Shown in pieces: positions 16,901 to 24,712 of a stretch of DNA of 64,000 nucleotides. Numbering within the stretch: position 1 is the stretch's first letter; the number at the start of each line of letters is the position of its first letter. The DNA comes from Bifidobacterium oedipodis. GTDB lineage: Bacteria > Actinomycetota > Actinomycetes > Actinomycetales > Bifidobacteriaceae. The stretch spans positions 124,001 to 188,000 of the forward strand of contig NZ_JAAIII010000002.1 of NCBI RefSeq assembly GCF_012932425.1. The letters run 5' to 3'. Under the pieces are notes generated by a model, which had not been told where the DNA came from, did not search any database, and saw nothing but the letters and a program-made list of their open reading frames with translations. A program made the position numbers and the translations under genes.

Positions 16901-17992
16901 TCACCGGTTCTTGAAGTAGCGGAAGAGTTGCGATTCGCGTATGGTCAGGCCGGTGGTCAGGGATGCGAGCATGACTACGGCGAATATGGCAAGTGGAGTG
17001 CGCACGGCGGCGAGCAGCACAAGTTCCGGACTGCCGGGCGACCAGCGCATGGCCAATGCGGTGAGTAGAGCCGTCGAGCAGATCAGTCCGCCACCGTTCC
17101 ATACCAAGGTTTCCATCATGATGCCCAGCAGTTGCGCACCCTTGGTCTGCCCCACATGCAGCGCGCCCGCGTATTCCAGCCGGCGTCGGCGCACCGAGAT
17201 CACCCCGATCAGCAGGCCGAGCCCAACGCCGACGAACGGCATCCACCGCGTCATGCGTAAGGCGTATGAGGATTGGGCATCATAGTGCGAGTCGAAGCCT
17301 TTGTTGAGTTGGGTGACACCAGCCATGCTTTGGGAGCTTCCGCCGTCGGAGATCACAGTGGAATACAGCAGCATGTCCAACTGGTCGCTTGCAGGCCATT
17401 GCTTGGCCCAGCATTCCTCGAAGGTGCCGCCCAAAGCGGCCACCGGCGTGATGATGGCATAGGTAAAGCGCGTGTCTCGCCCATCGTTGGGCCAATCGAA
17501 CACGCCAGCCACTCGCACAACGCCACGATCGGTTTCAAACCGCGAACCCTGCACCAATCCGAAATCCTGCGCAACATCGTTCGACACCCATACGCCCGAG
17601 GCATCCACGGTTGCATTGGCATCGCCTGTAACCAGCAGACCCAGCATGCCTGCGGTCACCTCGTAGGAGGCGATGTCACGCCCCGGCGTGGACAATGGCG
17701 TAACCTGTTGGCCCGCACGCATGGCACCGGATTGCGAAAGTCCCGAATCCCCCGCTCCCCGGCTGAGACGATCGCAGGCAACGCCGTCAATCGGCGAGCC
17801 AAGCACGGTTTTCACATCGGCGTTGGCGGCGATGCGCGATTCCGCCTCCCCTTCCAATTCGATTACCGACCAGGCTTCCCAACCGCCCAATAACGTGCCG
17901 CCGAATAGCACGGCCAGCATAAGCGCGGCTGCTCCTGCGGTGCCGCAGGAAATATTGCGCATCGCTTCAGACAGCAAAGAACGAAACTTCAT
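16901..17992 (-). CDS. ABC transporter permease, FtsX/MacB-like
   Basis: Membrane subunit of an ABC exporter or mechanotransmission-type transporter. It has 363 residues: an N-terminal membrane segment (AAALMLAVLFGGTLLGGW), a large extracytoplasmic domain (~50-230), then three C-terminal segments (VGVGLGLLIGVISV, a MMETLVWNGGGLICSTALL stretch, and PLAIFAVVMLASLTTGL). That is the MacB/FtsX plan. The start ATG overlaps the ATPase stop (ATGA). The usual partners, an ATPase and an extracytoplasmic adaptor, are the two upstream genes. The substrate is unknown. Confidence 0.85.
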   Translation of the reverse strand: MKFRSLLSEAMRNISCGTAGAAALMLAVLFGGTLLGGWEAWSVIELEGEAESRIAANADVKTVLGSPIDGVACDRLSRGAGDSGLSQSGAMRAGQQVTPLSTPGRDIASYEVTAGMLGLLVTGDANATVDASGVWVSNDVAQDFGLVQGSRFETDRGVVRVAGVFDWPNDGRDTRFTYAIITPVAALGGTFEECWAKQWPASDQLDMLLYSTVISDGGSSQSMAGVTQLNKGFDSHYDAQSSYALRMTRWMPFVGVGLGLLIGVISVRRRRLEYAGALHVGQTKGAQLLGIMMETLVWNGGGLICSTALLTALAMRWSPGSPELVLLAAVRTPLAIFAVVMLASLTTGLTIRESQLFRYFKNR

Positions 17993-18663
17993 TGCGCCGC
18001 CTCCTGCACCGTCTCTTTCTGCGCTGTTCCTTCCCCTTCTCGATCCCCTTCCTTGTCCCCCGGTGCCCATTCGGCCAGGTCGATCACACGCTGGCAGGCA
18101 TCCCTAGTGTCTTTATCGTGCGTGGCAACGATCACGATCATGCCTTGCCCGGCCAAATGCCCCAATACCCGGCTCACTGAATGTGCGGTACGCGTATCCA
18201 ACTGCGCTGTGGGCTCGTCCACCAGCAGCATGTCCGGTTTGGAACACACCGCACGCGCCAGCATCAGACGTTGTGCCTCGCCGCCCGACAATTCCGAGAA
18301 CCTGCGATCGGCCGCATATTGCAAATCGAACAGTCCCATCGCTTCCAGCGCCTGCGGCTCGGCTTCGCGCCGCGTCATCCCCTTGGTCAGCAGTGGGAAC
18401 ACCACATGGTCCAACGCGGTGCGCCCCGACACCCCATACGGGTTCTGAAACACCCAGCCAACCCGTTCAATGTCGGAGCGTTCCACAGAACCGGCCGTGG
18501 GTTTCTCCCAGCCGGCCAGAATGGACAACAGTGTGGATTTGCCGCAGCCGCTCGGCCCGCAGACGGCCGCCGTCTGGCCTGGATCCAGTCTGAATTCCAC
18601 ATGCTCGAACAGCACATCGGTGCCAGGGAACCGATGTGCCAGATCATGAACCGCAACATACAT
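17989..18663 (-). CDS. ABC transporter ATPase, LolD/MacB type
   Basis: Cytoplasmic ATPase of the exporter. It has 224 residues from the ATG at 18661-18663 (MYVAVHDLAHRF), with GAGAGGGG upstream; a longer frame exists but is not needed. Walker A is CGPSGCGKST, the signature is LSGGEAQRLMLARAV, and Walker B is MLLVDEPTAQLD, followed by a switch histidine in IVATHDKDT. This form usually pairs with FtsX-like permeases, as here. It lies 13 bases after the adaptor gene. Confidence 0.92.
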   Translation of the reverse strand: MYVAVHDLAHRFPGTDVLFEHVEFRLDPGQTAAVCGPSGCGKSTLLSILAGWEKPTAGSVERSDIERVGWVFQNPYGVSGRTALDHVVFPLLTKGMTRREAEPQALEAMGLFDLQYAADRRFSELSGGEAQRLMLARAVCSKPDMLLVDEPTAQLDTRTAHSVSRVLGHLAGQGMIVIVATHDKDTRDACQRVIDLAEWAPGDKEGDREGEGTAQKETVQEAAQ

Positions 18664-18676
18664 GCTCAAGCCCCTC

Positions 18677-19777
18677 TCACTCGCCGGGGGCCGGGCACGT
18701 CGCATTGGCAATCGCCGAACCCAGCCCCACTTCGGTAAGTGAGTCGGCAGACACACCTTCAGGCTCCACCAGGCTCGCCCCCAACTGGGAGCCAATAATC
18801 CGCACGCCGATCACCGTGCCATCATCGGTGGCAACGCATCCGCGTGTACCATCCACACCAAACACCGCAGCGGCCGGCACCCGCACCACTGTCATCGGCG
18901 CGGTCAGTGACAACGACGCATCCAATCCAGCAGACAAGGCCTCTGCGGGCATGATCTTGAACTCATCGCTTGCCGCCACCTGCGCCAAAAATCCTGCATC
19001 CGTGATTCCAATCGAACCGGCCGGCAACGTTGTGGTCTGCCCAAACACCGTGAGCGTGCGATCCTGTTCGGATGGTTGTCCGTTTTTAATCGTCAGCGAA
19101 AGAATACTGCCCGGCACCTGACCGACCGACTGGCCCGCCGCCACATTCGCTCCCACAACGGCCTGCCATCCGGTAACCGCAACCTGCGCCCCTGGAATCC
19201 ACAGCAGATCCGACAAGGAAAGGGAACCATCCGACTCATTGCCGTTATCCACCATTAATTGACGCCATCCATCCGACGTGGCCCAATAATATGTATCGGA
19301 ACCGGGCACCGCATTGTAGCCCAGCCGACTCAGTTCGTTGTTCAATGCTAGAACGTCATCGCCCTTATCGCCCACGGCCAGGTTCCGATACAACGGAGTC
19401 GCGGTGGCCAGCGCCACCACCGCCCTATCGTTCACTTTGTATGCCGCCCTGCCGGAGACGAGTCCGTCATCGGCCCAGTCGCCTGTGACCATGCCCGAAG
19501 CGTTGCCTGACAGTTCCCGATCCCCGGACAAGGCCGGCACCACCGTCACCTGCTGGGATCCCGCATAATCCTGCACCGATGCCGGCGCACTGGTCACCTC
19601 ACGCGGGGCCGATAGCAGCGCCGGCGCACGATCGGGCATCCACAAGGCGCACGCCCCCACGGCCAGCGACACCGCCAAAGCCACAACAACCAGCAACCAT
19701 GGCAGACCAATACCACGCCGACGCATACCACCGGCCGCTTTCCCACGCCTGCCGCTCCTTCCCTTCCGTAATCCCAT
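18677..19777 (-). CDS. Membrane-anchored adaptor with peptidoglycan-binding-like domain
   Basis: Likely extracytoplasmic partner of the ABC exporter. 366 residues from the ATG at 19775-19777, with AGGAGG 6 bases before it. A basic start, one membrane segment (~25-46), then a region with LAVGDKGDDVLALNNELSRL (about 133-152), typical of PG_binding_1 repeats. A later part (VVGANVAAGQSVGQVPG; VRVPAAAVFGVDG) resembles membrane-fusion/HlyD-type adaptors. Such adaptor-ATPase-FtsX trios occur in Gram-positive bacteria next to two-component systems, often for antimicrobial peptide efflux or sensing; that role is inferred. Confidence 0.82.
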   Translation of the reverse strand: MGLRKGRSGRRGKAAGGMRRRGIGLPWLLVVVALAVSLAVGACALWMPDRAPALLSAPREVTSAPASVQDYAGSQQVTVVPALSGDRELSGNASGMVTGDWADDGLVSGRAAYKVNDRAVVALATATPLYRNLAVGDKGDDVLALNNELSRLGYNAVPGSDTYYWATSDGWRQLMVDNGNESDGSLSLSDLLWIPGAQVAVTGWQAVVGANVAAGQSVGQVPGSILSLTIKNGQPSEQDRTLTVFGQTTTLPAGSIGITDAGFLAQVAASDEFKIMPAEALSAGLDASLSLTAPMTVVRVPAAAVFGVDGTRGCVATDDGTVIGVRIIGSQLGASLVEPEGVSADSLTEVGLGSAIANATCPAPGE

Positions 19778-19885
19778 CATGCCCCTCCTCGCTTCGTTGC
19801 AGCTAATCCCATATTCCAGTTTAGTCAGTTGGATGCGAGCACTCGCCATCGTCGTTTTACAACTGGGAATGCCATCCGGCGACAA

Positions 19886-20617
19886 TCACCAAAGCTGCTC
19901 AGTCAAATCCGTCACCTTGCTTATCATCCAACCATTGCTTGCCATGCACTGATTGGCAGCCGGCGAATCTTCGGGAAAAGAGAACGTCCAGGACTCTGAA
20001 CCACTGCCAGACTGCATATTGTGATCATATGATTCCTCTTCCTTCGCAAACTCTTCGCCTGTATACGATGCATCCACTACCTGTTTGCGCCGCAAACAAT
20101 CCGCAATCGCCTCGTTGTGATCCTGATACAGCTGCGGATTGCCAATCTGCATTTCATATATGTTGGAAATTCCTGAGGAATGGTAGTCGCTACACGATAA
20201 GCGATCAGTCATATACTTCTGTTCTTGCGCATTCGTGCCAGCCTTATGCTGCGCCTCCTTTTTCAGACCATCACCAAGATCGGCAAAAACAATCTCCTTG
20301 TATCCTCGATCCAACATACATTGCCGATATCCGTCCAATGCCGCCTCATAATCGGAAACGTCCACTTCACCGGTCTCGATAACTCGATTAATTGAAGTTC
20401 TCTGTTCCTGGCCAATTTGCACATCGTTGGCAACAGCCCAATCAAGCCATTGCTGGGCATACTCCGATATCGAAGCAGCCATTCGCGCCTGCGAAACCAC
20501 ACCACCGGAGCGTTCGGAGCCTTGATCGGCATTTGAACAACCTTGTGCTCCTATGCAGAAGGTCGCCGCCACAAGTATGACGGCAACCTTTCGCCGAGCT
20601 TCTCTTCGATAGCTCAT
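19886..20617 (-). CDS. Cysteine-containing lipoprotein, paralogue 2 of 4
   Basis: Function unknown. 243 residues with lipobox IGAQGC (Cys27). The shared domain shows GEVDVSDYEAALDGYRQCML, DRGYKEIVF, YEMQIGNPQLYQDHNEAIAD and CLRRKQVV. This copy diverges most at the C-terminus (late Cys in AANQCMASNGW). The start ATG is preceded by AGGAGCAGAG. It is the first gene of a minus-strand run ahead of the adaptor, ATPase and permease genes and is divergent from the response regulator, so it may be co-regulated with both. Confidence 0.85.
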   Translation of the reverse strand: MSYRREARRKVAVILVAATFCIGAQGCSNADQGSERSGGVVSQARMAASISEYAQQWLDWAVANDVQIGQEQRTSINRVIETGEVDVSDYEAALDGYRQCMLDRGYKEIVFADLGDGLKKEAQHKAGTNAQEQKYMTDRLSCSDYHSSGISNIYEMQIGNPQLYQDHNEAIADCLRRKQVVDASYTGEEFAKEEESYDHNMQSGSGSESWTFSFPEDSPAANQCMASNGWMISKVTDLTEQLW

Positions 20618-20845
20618 CTCTGCTCCTACTTAGGCATCGTGTACAGTCCAGCACCTTCATTGATACGAAGACTTCAATGGCTTCATATAGTTATGGTATT
20701 GCCATAGCAGCAAATCATCTTTATCCCTATAGCCAATATTGTGTATCGATATATACCATTTTTGTGTATATGAAGCTTGCTGTGAGACTGTGCTTCGTGG
20801 TATGCAGTAGGGGCGATTCAATTCATCGGGCAGTGAGGGAAGACG
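20618..20845. promoter_or_regulatory. Divergent intergenic region with inverted repeats
   Basis: This gap separates lipoprotein 2 from the response regulator gene. It holds CATTGA-N10-TCAATG (20658-20679) and TATGGTATTGCCATA (20692-20706), both dyads of the size bound by dimeric regulators, then an A/T-rich stretch around 20730-20770. These are candidate sites for the adjacent LuxR-type regulator. No confident -35/-10 pair was found. Confidence 0.45.
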
Positions 20846-21529
20846 ATGGAACCAATGCAACCGTCACCGCGAGGCAAAACGTCGCAGTACCAATGGCGTA
20901 TAGCGCTCGTGGATAACGACGAGCGAGCGTTGGATTCCCTGCGCACGCTTATCGTGGAACTCGTGCCGGAGGCATTCGTGGCCAATGCCTACACGAACGG
21001 GCGGGACGCGGTGGACTACTGCACCTCATCATCCACGAAACTGAATCTTCTCGTGCTCGATATGTCGCTGGAAGGTCTTCAGGGTTCCAGCGTCTGCCGC
21101 CGCATCAGGCAAAGGAACAAATACCTGCCCATACTGTGCGTCACCAGCTTTTCCTTGAACCGATACCTTACCCCCGCCAAACAGGCCGGCGCCCAAGGGC
21201 TGGTGACCAAAAGCGACGAAAGCAAACTGGGCCAAGCCATTCGCCAGGTCATGCAGGGGCACTCGCTGGAGGGATTCGAGGAGCCCTATACCGCATATGT
21301 GCGCCTGAAAAACGAATATAGCGGCATCAACCAGCTGACCGCCCGTGAAGAGGAAATCATCTCGTTGTGTGCCGATGAAGGACTCACGGATCGCGAAATC
21401 AGCCAGCACACCGGCATAGCCGAAAGCACCGTGCGCAAGCATATGCAGCACATTAATGAAAAACTCGGTGTCTCCACCTCCCGGCAAGCCGTTTCCCGAT
21501 GGCTGAACCGTTCCGATACCCTTCAGTAA
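20846..21529 (+). CDS. Response regulator, NarL/LuxR family
   Basis: Two-component regulator, 227 residues. The receiver domain has the acidic pair in ALVDNDERAL, the phosphorylated aspartate in LLVLDMSLEG, a Thr/Ser in CVTSFS and the lysine in LVTKSDE. The C-terminal LuxR helix-turn-helix runs through LTAREEEIISLCADEGLTDR, then EISQHTGIAESTVRKHMQHI. GAGGGAAGACG precedes the ATG. It lies upstream of a small ORF and the histidine kinase, divergent from lipoprotein 2 and the ABC genes, which are its probable targets. Confidence 0.93.
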   Translation: MEPMQPSPRGKTSQYQWRIALVDNDERALDSLRTLIVELVPEAFVANAYTNGRDAVDYCTSSSTKLNLLVLDMSLEGLQGSSVCRRIRQRNKYLPILCVTSFSLNRYLTPAKQAGAQGLVTKSDESKLGQAIRQVMQGHSLEGFEEPYTAYVRLKNEYSGINQLTAREEEIISLCADEGLTDREISQHTGIAESTVRKHMQHINEKLGVSTSRQAVSRWLNRSDTLQ

Positions 21530-21560
21530 TCCCGATAATTCCCACATTCAAGGAGCCTCT

Positions 21561-21722
21561 ATGCAAGTAGCGTCCATTCTGATGACGGTTGTCTTCGCGC
21601 TGCAGCCGATTGCTCCGCCTGTGCAAGATGCGTATTCCTACCCCTCGCGCGACGCTTTCAGCGTATCTGTTCTTGAGGTTCATTGCCCGAGTTGGCTATG
21701 GTGGTTCTGTGGTGATAAGTAA
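21561..21722 (+). CDS. Candidate 53-residue peptide with Cys-bracketed Trp-rich tail
   Basis: ATG at 21561 follows AAGGAG by 6 bases, the best start signal between the regulator and the kinase. The product begins MQVASILMTVVFALQPIAPP, a hydrophobic stretch that could be a weak signal or leader, and ends VHCPSWLWWFCGDK, where two cysteines bracket SWLWWF. The stop TAA (21720-21722) overlaps the probable GTG start of the kinase in another frame. It may encode a secreted signal or antimicrobial peptide, or only a short ORF that couples translation to the kinase. No homologue is recognised. Confidence 0.45.
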   Translation: MQVASILMTVVFALQPIAPPVQDAYSYPSRDAFSVSVLEVHCPSWLWWFCGDK

Positions 21723-22899
21723 CATCGCCTGGCATATTCGGCACAGGCTGTCCACGCTCCGGCAGCACCCTTATATGTGCCTGATCACTGTGGTGGTTTT
21801 GCTGGTGATGATTTGGGAAACGGCAACGGATTCCAGACCAAGCTATTTCTTTGTCCCACAATGTGTGCTCATTGCCAGCTCGTTGCTGTTGCCCCGCCTA
21901 TCATACTGGGCGCTCATCAGTCTGCCGATTATTGAAATACTATTGCCCGACTCCATGGGGGCGCCCTCCCTCACCGGTGAGGTTTTCGCCATCGCCATGC
22001 TGTCTTATACAACAAACAACGCCATCAGCGCCGCAATCACCGTGCTGATGTGCGCCACACAAGCGTTGCCGGCACTGGTGCCATTGAATCTGCAAGCATT
22101 CATCAGCCTTCCCCCATTCGCAATATCTTTCGCTCTGGCGGCGCTGGGAGGATGCTCGCTTCGCTGGAGAGAAAGCCAGATTGCCTCGCAACGGCGCGTG
22201 GCAATCGTCGAAGAACAGAACAAGGCCATGTTGCACGATATAGACACGGCTGATCAGCTTCATGATGCGCTGACCGGGCAATTGTCATATATCGCCCGCA
22301 TGGCACAACGTCAGATGCGTCTCGACTCCACGAACACCGAATCATGGAATTTGGTGAATCAGTCCGCTTTGACCGCGCTGGATAATGTGCATCGCATCAT
22401 CGATCAGCTTGGGCACAGCGCGCAGGCCGCGCACGATATCGATCAGACAGTCATGGCAATGGATGAACGCGATACCAACAACCACGCCCGTTCATCCGAT
22501 CCGCATGCACTCGACGTATTGCGCCAACAGATGCAACGTCACGACGACACGCTGCAATCATTGGGTTTCAAGGGAAGCAGCTCACTGCTGCAAACCAACG
22601 TCGGCAGCGTCTCGTCCCGGAGCTTGACGTTGGCAACGGGTGTGTTGGATGAACTGTACGGCAATATCACGCGCCATGCACGCGGAGAATCCCAATACAC
22701 CGTGTCAGTGATGGTTAACGCAGATTCCATGGAAATCGTCGAATTCAATCCCCTTCCTCACACAGGCGATAATCCGCTACCGCACAGCGGACATGGCCTC
22801 GATGCACAACGTCGAATCCTCAAACGCCATGGTGGCAAGCTCACCACCGACATCGACGACAACAACTGGACCGTCTTCGTCAGTATTCCACTGCCCTAG
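21712..22899 (+). CDS. Sensor histidine kinase, HisKA_3 type
   Basis: Partner of the NarL-type regulator, 395 residues if started at GTG 21712 (MISNIAWHIRHRLS). About five hydrophobic segments fill residues 21-150 with only short loops outside, so it may sense in or at the membrane. The phospho-acceptor is His184 in DTADQLHDALTG. The ATPase domain has an N-box ELYGNITRHA and a G-box GHGLDAQRRILKRHGG. The frame is open back to 21589 but no binding site supports an earlier start; coupling to the preceding 53-codon ORF is likely. It converges on lipoprotein 3 with an 8-base gap. Confidence 0.85.
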   Translation: MISNIAWHIRHRLSTLRQHPYMCLITVVVLLVMIWETATDSRPSYFFVPQCVLIASSLLLPRLSYWALISLPIIEILLPDSMGAPSLTGEVFAIAMLSYTTNNAISAAITVLMCATQALPALVPLNLQAFISLPPFAISFALAALGGCSLRWRESQIASQRRVAIVEEQNKAMLHDIDTADQLHDALTGQLSYIARMAQRQMRLDSTNTESWNLVNQSALTALDNVHRIIDQLGHSAQAAHDIDQTVMAMDERDTNNHARSSDPHALDVLRQQMQRHDDTLQSLGFKGSSSLLQTNVGSVSSRSLTLATGVLDELYGNITRHARGESQYTVSVMVNADSMEIVEFNPLPHTGDNPLPHSGHGLDAQRRILKRHGGKLTTDIDDNNWTVFVSIPLP

Positions 22900-22907
22900 C
22901 CATTCAA

Positions 22908-23657
22908 TTAATAGAGCTCTGCTATCTCATCTCCGATATATGTAGAGAAAACGTTATTGGCAACTTCGCAGGCGCGAATCTCCATATCGTATACGTCATA
23001 GCTTCTATCTTCAGGATTCTCCTGCTGTTCCAAGGAATACTGCCGTGCTGTAAAATCTTTAGGAACCAAGTCATTGCGCCGGAAACAATCAACAATTGCC
23101 TCGCTGACGTTGGCATACAAACTCGGGTTACCCTGCTGCATGCCAAATACCAAATCCACAGGATCCAAATCGGTCATGCACGCGAGCATATCCTCGTTGA
23201 GTTTAAGCTCTTGCGCATCAGTTCCTTTCCGGTGCGCAGGTTCCGCATACATGCCATTGGGATACTTGATTAAAACAATCCCTTGGTACCCACGATCGAT
23301 CATGCACTGCTTGTAGTCCATCCAAGATTGCTCGTAATCCGAAACAGACACGCCACCGTTGGCTTTTGCCCGTTCCAATATTTCTCGCGCCTTGTCGCTG
23401 GTTTCGGGATAGGAGAGGATCTGGTCGATGTATGCGTTCAGTGATTCGGCCTTCTTCTGCCCGGCTCCCGGCAGCTCATAATTGTATGGACTGTCCACAA
23501 CATCAGATGTTGGCGTCGGCGTGTTTTGCGGGTTGCCGCAAGCACCGACGCCAACGCATAACGCAACGCACGATGCAACAGTTACGAAACTCCGCAATCC
23601 CCGCACCGCATAATCGCAGGCCAGCAATCTTCGATTTACGCCAATGTTATCGTTCAC
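22908..23657 (-). CDS. Cysteine-containing lipoprotein, paralogue 3 of 4
   Basis: Function unknown. 249 residues from a GTG with AAGGAGG just upstream; lipobox GVGAC (Cys40). The shared domain includes ELPGAGQKKAESLNAYIDQI, GGVSVSDYEQSWMDYKQCM, DRGY, QQGNPSLYANVSEAIVDC and RRNDLVPKDF. It closely resembles paralogue 4; about 40 bases encoding AYIDQILSYPETS are identical in the two genes, pointing to recent duplication or gene conversion. Only 62 bases separate it from gene 4, so the two may be cotranscribed. Confidence 0.85.
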   Translation of the reverse strand: MNDNIGVNRRLLACDYAVRGLRSFVTVASCVALCVGVGACGNPQNTPTPTSDVVDSPYNYELPGAGQKKAESLNAYIDQILSYPETSDKAREILERAKANGGVSVSDYEQSWMDYKQCMIDRGYQGIVLIKYPNGMYAEPAHRKGTDAQELKLNEDMLACMTDLDPVDLVFGMQQGNPSLYANVSEAIVDCFRRNDLVPKDFTARQYSLEQQENPEDRSYDVYDMEIRACEVANNVFSTYIGDEIAELY

Positions 23658-23719
23658 TGCCCCTCCTTGACTATACGTTTTCCAGAAACGGCATCTTGAA
23701 GAAAGAAAAGGAGAAATAC

Positions 23720-24502
23720 TTAATACAGGTGCTCGATTGGATCACTTGGATAGCTTGTCAACACATTATTTGCTACCTCGCAGGCCCTTACCTCCATGTC
23801 GTACACGTCATAGCTTCGATCGTCCAGTTCCTTTTGCTTATCAAGTGCGTAGGCTTTCGCGTCGTAATCTTTGGGAACCAGATCGTTGCGTTTCAGACAG
23901 TCGACAATTGCTTCGTTGGTATTGGAAAATAGGTTGGGATTGCCCTGCTGCACGCCGTACACCAAATCAACTGGTCCCAAATCAGCGCTACAAGCAATGG
24001 TGTCTTCGTGATACTTCTGCTCCTGGGCATCCGTTCCCGCGGCATGAGCTGCCTCATCATACATGCCATTCGGATATTTGATCAGAATAATCTGTTTATA
24101 CCCACGATCGGTCAGGCATTGCTTGTAGTTCATCCAGGCCTGCTCGTAATCCGAAATGGACACGCCGCCTTCCGCCTTCGCGCGTTCCAATACTGCGCGC
24201 GCCCCATCGCTGGTTTCGGGATAGGAGAGGATCTGGTCGATGTATGCATTCAGCGATTCGGCCTTCTTCTGCCCGGCTCCCGGCAGTTCATAATCCTGGG
24301 ACGAATCCGCCGTGGAGGAGTTGCTGTCAGCGCTGGCATCATTAGCGGCATTGGCTTTATTGTTATCACTGGCAGCATTGGTAGAGCATGAGCAGAAACC
24401 AACACAGAACATTAGACAACAGACCATGGCTGCGACGCTTTTCAGCAAACGCAGCCATGAAACAGACGCATGGAATCCCGTCTTCGAACACACTGCACGC
24501 AT
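23720..24502 (-). CDS. Cysteine-containing lipoprotein, paralogue 4 of 4
   Basis: Function unknown. 260 residues from the ATG at 24500-24502 (MRAVCSKTGFHAS); the frame extends to a GTG at 24556, so the start is uncertain. A Cys-rich signal segment ends FCVGFCSC, with Cys39 the likely lipidated residue. An Asn/Ala/Ser-rich linker leads to ELPGAGQKKAESLNAYIDQI, GGVSISDYEQAWMNYKQCL, DRGYKQIILIKYPNGM and DCLKRNDLVPKDY. The core resembles paralogue 3, and the linker differs most. Confidence 0.83.
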   Translation of the reverse strand: MRAVCSKTGFHASVSWLRLLKSVAAMVCCLMFCVGFCSCSTNAASDNNKANAANDASADSNSSTADSSQDYELPGAGQKKAESLNAYIDQILSYPETSDGARAVLERAKAEGGVSISDYEQAWMNYKQCLTDRGYKQIILIKYPNGMYDEAAHAAGTDAQEQKYHEDTIACSADLGPVDLVYGVQQGNPNLFSNTNEAIVDCLKRNDLVPKDYDAKAYALDKQKELDDRSYDVYDMEVRACEVANNVLTSYPSDPIEHLY

Positions 24503-24654
24503 CCTCGTCACCGCCCTTCTCGGACAATACATCAAAGGCCACATCGCCCTCTGCACAAGGATAAGGGTTTCAAATGGCCCAATCCAAATTGCTAATACGC
24601 GATATGTGTAGGTTGCGATTGGAATAATGAGCGCAATCTTTGCGAAGATGCGAA

Positions 24655-24687
24655 GAGCCGCCGTGCGAGGATTGTGCGCGGCGGCTC
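24655..24687 (-). terminator. Probable terminator after the M20 peptidase gene
   Basis: GAGCCGCCG (24655-24663) pairs with CGGCGGCTC (24679-24687) around a 15-base loop, 26 bases past the peptidase stop codon on the minus strand. The following bases are only mildly T-rich. Confidence 0.6.
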
Positions 24688-24712
24688 AGCAATATGTCTG
24701 TTCAGCTATTCG

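Noticed and set aside
20770-20916. Small ORF starting MKLAVRLCFVVC
   Set aside because: It has no binding site and overlaps the response regulator start in another frame.
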